Position numbers and translations under genes: made by a program
Assembly: GCA_002914845.1 (NCBI GenBank)
Contig: JXTC01000047.1
Coordinates: 1,147,890 to 1,211,889, forward strand
Direction: 5' to 3'
Length of the DNA: 64,000 nt
From: Trema orientale
Lineage: Eukaryota; Streptophyta; Magnoliopsida; Rosales; Cannabaceae
Notes under the pieces: generated by a model
Database searches by the model: none
Seen by the model: the letters and a program-made list of their open reading frames with translations, nothing else
Told to the model about the DNA's origin: nothing
In this document: positions 48,184 to 59,440 of the stretch, piece by piece
Layout: each line of letters starts with the position of its first letter
Position numbering within the stretch: the stretch's first letter is position 1

Positions 48184-51100
48184 ATGGCCGGAGGTGAAGG
48201 ATCAGGACCCGGAATTGACAAGTTCGATGGTACAGACTTCTCATACTGGAGATTGCAGATCAATGATTATCTGCACAGTAAAAAGTTGCATCAACCTCTA
48301 TCAGGGAAGAAACCCGAGAAGATGGAGAATGACAACTGGGAACTCCTTGATCGATAGGTGTTAGGCGTAATCTGATTAACGCTAACAAAGAACGTTGCTC
48401 ATAATGTGGCGGAGGCAAAAGCCACAGCAGAGATGATGAGCATTCTGTCAGACAGGTATGAGAAGCCGTCGGTAAATAACAAGGTACATTTGATGAAGAA
48501 GTTATTTTACTTAAAAATGGGAGAAGGTGCTTCAGTTGCAACTCATATCAATGAGTTCAACACAATCGTTTTTCAGTTGACATCCATCGAAATTAACTTC
48601 GACGATGAAGTTCGTACTCTAATTCTTCTAGCGTCTCTACCAACCAGCTGGGAACCAATGAGGACTGCGGTTAGCAATTCCATTGGTAAAGGAAAGCTGC
48701 AATTCAATGATGTTAGAGACCGAATTTTGGCGGAAGAAGTTCGCAAAATTGATTCGGATGAAGGCGCATCATCGAGTTCTGCCCTAAATCTATAAAACAG
48801 GGGCAGAAGCAGCGAGAAGAATTCTAACTGGAGTCGTGGTAGATCCAAGTCAAGGAATGGCAGAGACAAATCCAGATCCGGAAGAAGACCAGAATGCTGG
48901 AATTGTGGCAAGACTGGCCACATAAAAAAGAATTGCAGAGCACCAAGGAGAGACGATAGTAGAAACGATGCGAATACCATGACTGATGAGGTACAAGGCG
49001 CTTTACTATTATATGTAGATAATCCAATTGACTCTTGGGTCTTAGACTCTAGAGCTTCGTTTTGTACCACTGCACACCGTGATGTATTAGAGAATTATGT
49101 CGCTGGTAATTACGGAAAGGTTTATCTAGCCGATGGAGAACCTTTAGATACTGTTGGTATGGGTGATATCCGTCTGAAGATGTCAAACAGATCAGTGTGG
49201 AAAATCCGGAAAGTAAGGCATGTACTGAGATTGATGCGGAACCTTATATCGGTAGGACAGCTTGATGAGGAAGGACACAATAGGTTTATTTCCTAAAAAA
49301 TAAATCTGATATTTATGATACCTTTAAAAAGTGGAAGGCCATGGTTGAAAATGAGACTAATCTGAAAGTGACATGCTTGCGGTCTGACAATGAGGGAGAA
49401 TATAATGATGATGATTTCAAGAGGTATTGTGCCAATAATGGGATCAAGTTTGAGAAAACTATTTCAGGGAAACCTCAACAGAATGGTATTGCTGAAAGGA
49501 TGAACAGAACCCTGAATGAACGTGCTAGGAGTATGAGATTGCACGCAGGGTTGCCAAAGACATTTTAGGCCGATGCAGTTAACACTGCTGCATATCTTAT
49601 CAACAGAGGACCATCAGTACCATTGGACTTCAGAATACCAGAAGAGGTCTGGAGCAGTAAAGAGGTAAATCTTTCTTTCTTGAAAGTATTTGGTTGTCTA
49701 TCTTATGTTCATATAGACCCTGCCAATAGAAGTAAACTTGATCCCAAGTCTAAAAAATATTTCTTTATTTGTTATGGTGATGCTGAGTTTAGTTATCATT
49801 TCTGGGATGACCAAAATTAGAAGATTATCAGAAGCAGGGATGTCATATTCAACGAGGAGGTAATGTACAAGGACAGATTGGGCACTGGAGCTGATAGTGT
49901 ATGTCCTGAAGTAAAAAAAGCTAGGGTAATACCATTGAATGACATCCCAGTAGATGGCCAGAAAGATCAAGAAGCTGTAGAACCAGCAGCAGACCCACAG
50001 ACCCCAATAGGTGAATTTAGAAGATCTTCCAGAATAATTCGACCTCCTCAGAGATATTCTCCAGCACTGCATTTCATTCTTTTGACTGATAAAGGCGAGC
50101 CAGAGAGTTATGAAGAAGCGGTGCAGAGTGATAAGTCAATCAAGTGGGAGTTAGCCATGAAAGATGAGATGGAGTCACTGGCGTCCAATCAGAGATGGGA
50201 ACTGGCCCAACTACCAGAAGGAAAGAAGGCGTTACACAACAAGTGGGTGTACCGAATAAAAGAAGAACATGATGGTAGCAAGCGGTACAAAGTAAGACTT
50301 GTTGTCAAAGGCTTTCAACAGAAGGAAGGCATCGACTACACTGAGATTTTCTCTCCAGTGGTTAAATTGACCACTATCAGAACAGTACTTGGGTTAGTGG
50401 CTAAAGAAGACTTGCATCTAGAGCAATTAGATGTCAAGACGGTATTTCTTTATGGCAACCTGGAGGAAGAAATTTACATGAAGTAGCCACAAGGTTTTGA
50501 AGTACAAGGGAAAGAGAGAATAGTGTGCATACTTCAAAAGAGCCTGTATGGCCTGAAACAGGCTCCAAGACAGTGGTACAAGAAATTCGATACGTTTATG
50601 AGTAACAATGGTTACTTGCGGTGCCAGGCAGATCACTGCTATTATGTGAAGAGGTTTGACACATTCTTATATTATTCTACTTCTGTATGTAGATGATATG
50701 TTGATTGTTGGAGCTAATATGGAGAAAATTGATAAGCTCAAGAAAGAATTGTCAATGGAGTTTTCTATGAAGGATTTGAGAGCTGCAAAGCAAATCCTTG
50801 GGATGCGGATTTCTAGAGACAAGGTGAATGGGAGTTTGAAGCTATCTCAGGAGGAGTATGTGAAGAAAGTGCTTAGCAGATTTAACATAGATAATGCAAA
50901 GCCTGTAAATACTCCTTTGGCTAGTCACTTCAAACTAACCAATGAGCAGTCACCCTCAACAGAATATGAGCAAACTCACATGGCCAAGGTACCTTATTCT
51001 TCTGCTATTGGCAGTCTTACATATGCCATGGTATGTACAAGACCAGATATAGCACATGCAGTAGGAGTTGTGAGCCGATATATAAGCAATCCAGGAAAAC

Positions 51101-51648
51101 AACACTGGGAAATGGTGAAGTGGATTCTCAGGTACTTGAGAGGTACCAGTAACATGGTCCTGTGCTTCAGAAAATCAAATTTGGGTTTACAAGACTATGT
51201 GGATGCTGACATGGCTGGTGATGTAGAGGACAGGAAGAGTACTACTGGATATGTATTCACATTAAGTGGTACAGCGGTTAGCTGGGTCTCAAAGCTACAA
51301 AAGATTATCGCTTTATCCACTACTGAAGTAGAGTATGTTGTTGTGACAAAAGCAAGCAAAGAGTTGATATGGTTGCAGAGTTTCCTAGAGGAACTGAGTC
51401 AGAATTATGAGAAGAGCACTTTACATTGTGACATTCAAAGTGCTATTCATCTGGCGAAGAAACCTGTGTATCATGCTCGGACAAAGCATATACAGGTTCG
51501 GTATCACTTCATACGCTCAGTTTTGGAAGATGGAGTCCTGGTACTAGAGAAGATTCTAGGAAGCAAGAACCCATCGGATATGTTAACGAAGACGATGACC
51601 ATTGACAAACTGAAGCTATGTTCAGCTTCAATGGGCTTGCAAGTATGA
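48184..51648 (+). pseudogene. gag-pol remains of the Tork-like copia element
   Basis: Visible motifs are gag FDGTDFSYWRLQINDYL, the zinc knuckle CWNCGKTGHIKKNC, a protease remnant DSWVLDSRAS, the integrase text LRSDNEGEY with NGIAERMNRTLNERAR, the reverse transcriptase texts QKEGIDYTEIFSPVVKLTTI and LLYVDDMLIVG, and the RNase H text KELIWLQSFLEEL. It is broken in several places. Confidence 0.92.
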
Positions 51649-51719
51649 AAAAGAGAAGATGAGCTGCTACATTGATTGAGTGTAAAAACATAATTGAAAT
51701 TAGTCTTCAAGTGGGAGAT

Positions 51720-52241
51720 TGTTAACAGTGGAGCATTTATTACTCAGTGTACAAACCGTGTTTAATACACGGTGAAAAAGAAAAAGCAAAAGGCCAACTA
51801 ATATATGATAAAAAAACCGTGTAAAAAACGTGTAATATATTAGGAAATTTGAAAGAAAAAAATGTGTGAGGGTTGGTAAACCTCAGCTATAAATAGGGAC
51901 CTTATTCCTCATAGTTTCTCATCCTAGAAAAGTGAAAAACACCAAGTGTTTAGTGAGAGTAAAATTGTGAGTCTTTATTCTTTGAGAGTGAGAGAAAAAT
52001 ACAATTTTTCTCTTGGGTGTATTCGGGGTCTGGGATGTGAGTTGAGAGTATTGAGTATAGGCACTTGTAAAGGTTCCTTTTCTCCCAATAGTAAAAATCT
52101 GCAGCAGCTCCATGGAAGTAGCTAAATTGGTGAACCACACTAATTTGTGTGTGTCTTGTTTATTTTATTTCGGCATTATTTTTCGTATTTATTTTATCGC
52201 TTCCACTATTGTGTATTTATTGGGAAGATTATTCCATAACA
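51720..52241 (+). repeat. Right LTR of the Tork-like copia element
   Basis: 522 bp, TGTTAACAG to CCATAACA, aligned throughout with the left LTR without large gaps. Confidence 0.93.
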
Positions 52242-52246
52242 GTATG

Positions 52247-53015
52247 CCCTTAATGTGCCTTGGGATCTACTTTAAAGCTTCCCAATGTTACTTTATAGGA
52301 TTTACATGCGCAAAATCAGGCCCTGAACATACCTTGATATACATGATCGAACCAACTCCATTAGCCTATGGAACCTTAGTCATATACTCATTTTCATCAT
52401 TTTCTAATACTTGAGCTTAGCTCAATAATTTGAAATGTATAGCTAGTGGAGTTTCAACCAGTTTTGCATCCCTTAGACCGAATTAATTGTCTATCACTTT
52501 CTCTAGATAGCTTCTTTGTGACCAATATAACCGTCTTGATGTCATGTTCCTTTTTATCACATCCCAAGTATATCCTTCATCTTAAATTTCTTTCTTGAGT
52601 TGCTCCTTGATTCGGACAATTTCACGCTTTTCCTTGCAAGCTATCAAGATGTCATCAACATAGAAGTAGATACATCATATTGGAACTTGATAGCTTCTTC
52701 AGATCATACGCACACAACTGTCACTACTAAATTTATTGAATCCAGTTTATAGAATAAACTCATCGAATCGTTTGTTCCAATGTTTAGAAGATTGCTCAAG
52801 CCTATACAATACATTGTCTTCATTTCCAGGCTCAATGAACCCTTCAGGCTGGTTCATATAGATCTTTTCTTTAAGTCACCCATTTACAATAATATCGTCT
52901 TCACATAGGTATATTCTAGCTCCAAGTCCAATTGAGCTACCAATACTAGCACAATGCTAATTGACCTGTGCTTCACAACAGAAAAAAATCTCATTGTAGT
53001 CTATTCCTTCTAAGA
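52247..53015 (-). pseudogene. Reverse transcriptase part of the old copia element
   Basis: The minus strand holds the VDDILIACKEKREIVRIKEQL stretch, the RT catalytic VDD region, and neighbouring blocks. It stops at about 53015 against type B promoter sequence. Confidence 0.78.
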
Positions 53016-53230
53016 TTATTAGCTACAAGAAAAAGACGAAAAATTTAAGAAATTGGTATAGAGTGATCGGATTAGCTAGCTAGGATGTTGAGTAATGGAG
53101 GTGAAAAGGAGTATTTATAAGTACTATGTTTGCATGGATTTTCTTATAGTAGATATGTTTATACGGTTGACTCTTGTTAGCACGATCGTGAAAGAAGAAA
53201 TGAAAAAAGGGGAGAAATAGAAGTTTTTTT
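53016..53230 (-). pseudogene. Promoter-only type B remnant (copy B5)
   Basis: Matches the upstream region of B3 and B4: GATCGGATTAGCTAGCTAGG, minus-strand TATAAATA at 53112-53119, and GGTTGACTCTTGTTAGC near 53163. The coding part that should lie to its left is missing and has been replaced by the truncated old copia element. Confidence 0.7.
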
Positions 53231-53574
53231 GACTTATTTGTTGTATTTGAATGGATTAAGCATGCATGAGTAAAATAAAAACCAATTAGATTTGCTTATT
53301 CTACTTGTTATTATTGTTTCCTCGTATAGGAAACTACTTGTGTTTGTTATACAAGGATTTGATTAGTATATGCATATATAACAAATAAAAACAAAAGCAG
53401 AGATACTCTTTACTTCTTATTTTTTTAAGGTGACGAGTGTGTAATATTTGTGATCAATTTAATTATGAATAAATAAAGGAATGAGGTATTTTCCATTCTA
53501 TGATTAGGTATTTTTTTCCTTATTTATCCTCCTTAATTTTACTCAAGCACTACTTACTTTTTTTTATGAGAAAA
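53231..53574 (+). pseudogene. 3' remnant of a type A copy (A7)
   Basis: From about 53330 the text follows type A 3' flanks, notably AAGGTGACGAGTGTGTAATA at about 53427 and GTGATCAATTTAATTATGAA (compare 3085-3120 and 8024-8060). No coding part remains. Confidence 0.55.
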
Positions 53575-53905
53575 GATGAGGAAAAGGGCGACTAAAGTAG
53601 TTTCTCTCCCTGCGCGTTACCATAGGAGCTTCCAACTCTGCTATCAGGAATATTTACTGAGAGCCCTTTAGGCGAGAGCCATACCACATCGGTGATGGAA
53701 TGCGTCACTCTAGCTGTATCGAATATTGCTACTAGTATAAGGATTACGAGGAGTGTAGTACCCAGGCACTCTATATCGGGTGCGAGGCTAGCAAGAAAGA
53801 AGCCTTCATATTTAAAATCCCCCCAAGGAAATTACCTAACACTCAAACTCGTGACTACGACCTTACATGGACCAATCTTTAACACTAGACCACTCCTAAG
53901 CACTA
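53575..53905 (-). mobile_element. tRNA-derived SINE
   Basis: Read on the minus strand from about 53905, it has a box A-like TGGTCTAGTGTT and, about 30-40 bp on, a box B-like GAGTTTGAGTG, both degenerate versions of the pol III promoter, followed by a body without coding potential. The CT-rich stretch at 53930-54050 lies upstream of its head. Length and degeneracy suggest an old copy. Confidence 0.5.
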
Positions 53906-55721
53906 CTTGACTTTCTCTCTTCTTCTCGCTCCTCCCTCTTTCTTACCTTTCTCATAAGTTTCTCTCTTGTCCCTCCTCTCTTATTAGTCTCTCTCATCTC
54001 CCGACTTTCTCTCTCTCTTCCCTCCTTTCTCTACACTTTCTCTCTCATCCTACTTAAGGTCTACTGGAGGCACTAAAAATTTACATATTTAATATAATTT
54101 ATTATATGAAATTTTTAAAAAGAAAAATTATAAGAGTTTTATGTCAGTTGTTTATAGGGCTTCTAAAAAACTTCCAAGCCCAAAGTACCAAAAATTGAAA
54201 AATCCTAGATGAGTTAATTTTTTTGAAAATTCTCGGATTAATTTAGAAAAATATCATTTTTTAAAAGTTTTATTAGAAAAATAACACTTTTAAAAATTAG
54301 TTATAAAAATACTATTTTTCTTCAAAATTAATATTTTTCAATGGTACTCAATGCAACTAGTTAGGTTACTTAGGGGTAACCAATCCACTTACTTGAAGTA
54401 ACTGATCAAGTTACCTGAGGTAACTCGACTAACTATCTTAAGTATCTCATTAATTAATAAAAAGTGGTATTTTTCTAAATAATTTTAAAAGTAGTATTTT
54501 TATAATTAAATTCCGAATTTTTCAGTATAATCTCAAATTCTAGGATTTTTAAATTTTTTTGAAAAATTATCATAAAAAATCAAATTTTCTCTTGTTTATA
54601 TATTGGGATGGAGCTTAATAAGATTCTCCATGCCAAAGCCCATTATTTTAAAGTAGGACAAAAGGACATAGATAGGACTAATTTGGGCAAAAATGACTAC
54701 TTTTTATGAATTTTGTTTTTAAATGATATTTTTAAGAGTGTCAAGAGTTGACCTAGAGTCAAAAGCTTCTTGACCATGAAAATAATTATTTTTTTATGAC
54801 CAATAAGCTCTTATTTTAGGTCAAAATGTTTTGACATTCCTAAAAATGTCATTTTAAAAAGAAAAAAAAAGGGTTATTTTGGCCCTGATTAGTCCTAACA
54901 TGTCCTTTAAACAGTAGATACTTTTGGAAAAAAGTCATACGTGAAACCAAAATATGAGAGGTCGTTTTTTCCTGCATTTTATTCTTTTTAAAATTGTAAT
55001 TTATTTTATTAGTTGCCAATATAATATATATATATATGTATATATGTATAATATTATACACACAATACGTTATAAGTTAAGCTCGAGGTAATGTGCGCTT
55101 GATTAAAAGTCTAAGCAAAAATAAATTTTATTTTTTATTGACGATTAACAATATAGTTCCGAGTATCATTTTGATTTTTTTTTTTTAAAAAAAAGGATAA
55201 TTCGTGAAAAGCTACATGGTACTGCTATTTGACATTGTTTATCACAATATATAATATGCTTGGCATATATTGTTTAGCATTTATATTTCACCGTATATAT
55301 TACACCAACGATTCCGTACACTAATCTATTTGACTATATTTTATGTTACAGATCACATCCATTTCCAAATATAAAGCGCACCAAGTTGCACTAAATATTT
55401 AGGTCGGTGAAATTAAAACAATGGCGTAAAATAAAATATTTCACATTTTAATAATAATACATAAAGCATTGAAAGAGAGTAGAAAAGAGAATCGACTCCT
55501 CTTATTTTCTTATAGATCACTAGATCAGTAATTAAGATTCTATCTTGATTGATTAAACAAGAACTATTCATTTTCTTATCTAAAATTTTCTTAATGTGAG
55601 CCTTCAAATAGATATGAACTAAATTACGTTAGTGACTGTGACAGGTCATAATGCAAAGTATATAAGCCACTTATAATTAATGGGTAAATAGCTAAGTAAG
55701 TAATAAAGCTTCTAGCTGATT
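53906..55721. other. Non-coding, AT-rich; cluster sequence resumes near 55070
   Basis: Holds a CT-rich run (about 53930-54050), an AT-rich stretch with 'AAAAATATCA' units in both orientations (about 54230-54600), and from about 55070 the usual A-to-B interval (TAAGTCTAAGCAAAA-like and CACTAGATCAG texts). No gene is supported. Confidence 0.5.
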
Positions 55722-56255
55722 AGGGTTTATGGCACAAATAGTCCCTAAACTATCCAACTTGTGACAATTTGGTCCTCAAAGTTTCAATTGTAATAATTAA
55801 ATCCTTGAACTTTTTGATTTGAAATAATTTAGTCTTGGACTGTCTAAATTGAAATGTGTTGTAATATTTATGAGCAAAAACACACGAAAGAAGCACGTTG
55901 TAATATTTGAAAGTGTATTTAAAGAATAATAAATTGGACAAAAGAATTTTGAGGAAAAAAAAAGTATATTACTTGCATTTTTTAAGGTTTTTGGAGCTGC
56001 AGATTTAGAGAAAATTTTTTCTGTGATTGTTTATTCTTATGCTTGAAATTTTCAAACTATCTTTTAAATGTCATCACATAGTCCTCGCGTATGTTTTTAG
56101 TCAAAAACTAAAACAACAGGTTGTAACTTAGATAATCCAGGGACCAAATTATTATTAACTGGAAAGTTCAGGAATTTAATTGCTATAATTGAAACTTTGA
56201 GAATTAAATTACCACAAGTTGAATAGTTTAGAGGCCATTTGTGCCATTAATCCAA
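55722..56255. mobile_element. Mutator-like MITE with long inverted ends
   Basis: Inverted ends of about 90 bp: left GGGTTTATGGCACAAATAGT onward, right the reverse of TGGCCTCTAAACTATTCAAC and neighbours. It is flanked by CTGATT on both sides (55716-55721 and 56256-56261), interrupting the cluster text TCTAGCTGATTATA seen uninterrupted near 9104-9120. The interior has no coding capacity. Long terminal inverted repeats suggest the MULE class; the duplication could be 6 or 9 bp. Confidence 0.75.
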
Positions 56256-56608
56256 CTGATTATAGTCAGCTTTGTGAGTCGAAACTAAATTACAAAAAGT
56301 TGTAGACGTGTACGTAGAATCAAATTATTGTATTGAAATCTATGGCATTTGCAACATTTGATTTGTAGTTCATTTTCTTTTTTTTTTTATTTTTGAAGTT
56401 TCACACTGAATAAATCAAAGTATACATAGCTAATTTATACAGAATTACACCTAGTAATGAATACACACCATAGTGTAGAAAAATAAACAATTAAACCAAC
56501 AGTGGGGTTTCTTTCCCCATTATTTGTAAACTTAATTTGAACTATACTACATTTCATGTTTTTGGTACGTTGATCGATCACCAGTATCATTAAATTAACA
56601 AATATAGA
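56256..56608. other. Non-coding 3' flank of B4
   Basis: Colinear with 9120-9470 and 37320-37650. No gene is supported. Confidence 0.6.
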
Positions 56609-56992
56609 TCATGAAGCTTTATGTGCAGCCACTCCAATGAGATCACTTTGCTGCATGGTATCGGAGTAGGCACATGGAAGAGGTGGCGGAAAAGAGCGGC
56701 CGCCGGCGAAGTTCCTCTCCTCAATGGTTGAGGCCACCAGAGCCTTATTGGTTTTATGATGAGGAGAAGGAATGTAATCTTTGGGGTTGGGCGAAGGGGG
56801 AGTCAGAGCCTTATTGGTTTTATAATGAGAAAGAATGTTTTCTTTGGGGTTGGGCGAAGGGGTAGTGTTTCCACTCCTTGCCAGGGATTGCATAATGAAA
56901 TTATCTTTCAAGACTCTGCCACCTTCATATGAGTGCATGCTCATGGCAAATACCACTATTGTTATCTCGAAAAACATACTTAGAAATCTCAT
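56609..56992 (-). CDS. Type B small secreted peptide precursor with internal duplication (copy B4, 127 aa)
   Basis: Residues 1-21 are a signal peptide (MRFLSMFFEITIVV core). SYEGGRVLKDNFIMQSL is at 21-37. A segment of about 20 residues then occurs twice in tandem, at 44-63 and 65-85, each from PSPNPK to HYKTNKAL or HHKTNKAL. The core STIEERNFAGGR is at 88-99, followed by a proline-rich tail with the single conserved Cys at 107 and AYSDTM. The C-terminus is longer than in B3. The duplication explains 127 against 97 residues. The TATA box on the minus strand is at 57170-57177. It is secreted by prediction; function unknown. Doubling of the middle suggests that segment may itself be a product or spacer of variable copy number. 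Confidence 0.83.
   Translation of the reverse strand: MRFLSMFFEITIVVFAMSMHSYEGGRVLKDNFIMQSLARSGNTTPSPNPKENILSHYKTNKALTPPSPNPKDYIPSPHHKTNKALVASTIEERNFAGGRSFPPPLPCAYSDTMQQSDLIGVAAHKAS
56738..56863 (-). repeat. In-frame tandem duplication inside B4
   Basis: Two DNA copies at 56804-56863 and 56738-56800 share CTTATTGGTTTTAT and CTTTGGGGTTGGGCGAAGGG. Single-copy in B2 and B3. Confidence 0.85.
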
Positions 56993-57499
56993 CTTGTTAG
57001 GGGAATTGGGTTTTTTTTTTTATTTTTGTTTTTAAAAGGTGAATGGGATTTGGAAGTTAGTTAAGTGTGAGGAGTAGCTAAGAGAGGGGGTGAAAAATTG
57101 GGCAAATTAATTGGTATTGATTGATGGGATTAGCTAGCTAGGATGATGAGTTATGGAGGTGAAGAGGGTTATTTATATGTACTAAGTTTGCATGAATTTT
57201 CTCATTTGAAAATACGTTTGCCGGGTTGACTCTTGTTAGCCCCGAAAGAAGAAAGGAAAAGAGGGAAGAAATGGAAATGTTTTTGACTTTTGACTTAATT
57301 GTGTTGGAACTACGTAAAATAAAATATTTTGAATTGGTCATAATGGGAGAAGCAGAAACCGAGTTTTTTATTTTATATATTTATTTTTTTAATAGGAACC
57401 TCAATCACGTGCATAACAGTTCGGCAACATTAAGCAACTTCTTTTTTTCTTTTTCTTTTTCTTTTTCTTTTTCTTTTTATTTTTCCTCTGTTTATAACA
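56993..57499 (-). promoter_or_regulatory. Type B promoter region (copy B4)
   Basis: Minus-strand TATAAATA at 57170-57177, the shared block GGTTGACTCTTGTTAGCC near 57222, and TTTTGACTTTTGACTTAA near 57281, giving two AGTCAA on the gene's strand. A (TTTTTC)n tract lies at about 57441-57480. Confidence 0.55.
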
Positions 57500-58290
57500 A
57501 TAGGACGCAAAGAAGTACTTTTAACTAAAATTAAACCAGCCTAATAAAGTATAACTTACGCTACGCTCCCTCGTACGTAAAAATCATAAATTTAATAAAC
57601 TTGTAATCACTTGATATCATTTTTATCATATAATTTAGGCTAATAAACTATAATTGGTACATGTGATAAACCACATGAAAACATTAGTAATGATCAATAT
57701 ATATTCTAGTATATATTCTCTTTCTTTTACGGTTAATAATGTCAACAGTAGACCTAAGTCCTCACACCTCCACTAGGGAATTTTTGTGTGTATTGATTAT
57801 CTAATCAAGTTTGAAATTTCAACGGCAGGATATTATCAGCAGTCTTTTGTACAGAAGGTGGTTTGGACTGACCAATTGTCGTTCTACGCAAGGTTATCCA
57901 GTCAGTACGCGGTCAGGTCGTTTGTATACCTTAATTCCCCGTCATTTTTTGTATTCTTGAACTCATCACAAGAAAATATAGTTGGTTTGAACCTCGTCAC
58001 GTGGCTGCAATTTCCTATGCCGTTCGTAAACGTGCCAAGCTTTTACACGACATTGTTCATAGTTTATGACTTTGAAACGGAATTCGAGCATACTGTATTT
58101 GTTTGCATGGAATACGGACTCAAAAATGAGACTCGGACACCCAATGGGGAACACACGCTAAAAAAATGTGATTCCCATTAGTTCTACTACATTACCATTT
58201 CAAAGCCCCATTATTATTCCTCGTTTGGAAATTCGTCAATATTTTGCCTATTCCTTTTTTCTTTTCCTAACCAAAAATTAAATATTAATA
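57500..58290. repeat. Conserved cluster spacer, copy S4
   Basis: Fourth copy of the spacer (AACAGTAGACCTAAGTCCTC near 57740, then CACGACATTGTTCATAGTTT near 58035). A 131-residue frame at 57786-58181 falls here but is not kept open across S1-S3. Confidence 0.6.
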
Positions 58291-59440
58291 ATATTGTGCA
58301 TAAAATTTAAATCCGCTCGAATAATAACGAGTTTGTCGAAGCTCGTCCTGACCGAGGTTTTCGAGCTGTTCAGAAAAGTCAACTTGTTCAAAGTTGGTCG
58401 AAGTAGAGGATGTCAAGCATCATTTAAAGCGAGCAGATGTTCGCTAGCAAGATTCTCTCATTCAAATTATTCCTAAAATTCGAGATATCTTATCAGTTTC
58501 GGAAAAATAAGATAATTATATTTAAATTAAAAAATTACTCGATTTTTAGTGATAAATACGAATTAAATTCGTATATTTCATCTTATCTATAAAAGGAAAC
58601 CCAAATCTCTAAAGCTTATAAATATACAAATAATGTACAGAGAAAGAGATGCCAATGTACAGAGAAAGAGATCTGAATACTTATATACTGAAATTCTATA
58701 AGAGTGACTACAATGAACGTAGACCATTTATTCAAAAGGCTGAAGCACTCTAAAATTTGTGTCTTTTATCGTTTTGATCATTTTATTTACTCACTTTTAT
58801 AATCCCATTGCTATACCCAAGTGTCTTTTATCGTTTTGATCATTTTATTTACTCACTTTTATAATCCCATTGCTATACCCAAGTCTGGAATCAATAGACA
58901 ATATGAGTGTAAAATTGACATGAGTTTAATTATAAGACAATATCCAACGAAAAGATGGAATCAAACTGATACAAAAGTAATTAAGAGAGCAAATAGGCAA
59001 GTTTTTGTTCATACTTCATAGCTCATACCATGGTAGCAACACATATAAACTCATCTCCAGAGTCCTGATCCTCACAACTTCAGCTTATATTTAGTTCGGT
59101 ACTAGAATTTACTTCCACTGAAAATTGAAATAATTTAATAGCTAAATTTGGAAATCGAACAGATTTTAGCACTTATAACCATTAAATCATAAATAAGGTG
59201 TTGCTATTTACACTTGGACAGCTTAGATAGAATAGTACCATAAAATTACTTCATTTTTGGTAACAAACAATCATGATACAAAGATGTCCATTGTAGCTTA
59301 TTGACTAATATATTATTTACATATCTTTCTCATCTATACAAATCTGCTAGTAGCAATCAACATACAGAACTGTACGGTTAATTGTTTGGTATGGTAACCA
59401 TATTTGCATCCTACACAAGCAATAAGTATTGAATCGAAAT
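58291..59440. other. Non-coding spacer between the peptide cluster and the OR23-like gene
   Basis: Positions about 58300-58480 hold repeat-like text of unknown family. A 62 bp perfect-looking tandem duplication (TGTCTTTTATCG to ATACCCAAG) occupies about 58760-58883. The last trace of cluster sequence is near 58900-58970 (GTGTAAAATTGACATGAGTT). The region just right of it is the 3' flank of the F-box gene. Confidence 0.5.

Larger units (their letters stand above)
47625..52241 (+). mobile_element. Ty1/copia element, Tork/TNT1-like, broken
   Basis: 4617 bp with the 5 bp duplication GTATG (47620-47624 and 52242-52246). The LTRs are 47625-48146 and 51720-52241, each 522 bp, differing at about 7% of positions by my count, so an age of a few million years. 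The primer site CTGGTATCAGAGC follows the left LTR, and CAAGTGGGAGAT precedes the right one. Parts in order are gag (about 48180-48960), protease and GAG-pre (about 49000-49300), integrase (about 49330-49820), reverse transcriptase and RNase H (about 49860-51650). It has around six to eight breaks. It sits inside the older copia element's pol. Confidence 0.97.
39230..53015 (-). mobile_element. Old Ty1/copia element, truncated, hosting two later LTR elements
   Basis: The minus-strand element has its 3' LTR at 39230-39706 (TGTTGATAC to GTTCCAACA) with an adjoining purine tract on the minus strand. Its pol C-terminal part continues at about 47028-47619 and 52247-53015 (RNase H end, reverse transcriptase). 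Its 5' half and other LTR are missing at about 53015, where type B promoter sequence begins. It was entered by the gypsy element at 39730-47027 and by the copia element at 47625-52241. It is heavily broken and older than both. Confidence 0.85.

Noticed and set aside
57786-58181. 131-residue frame in spacer S4, with a similar frame at 33340-33696
   Set aside because: Frame and start are not kept in S1 and S3. Likeness between copies is explained by duplication. I kept the spacer as a repeat and not a gene.
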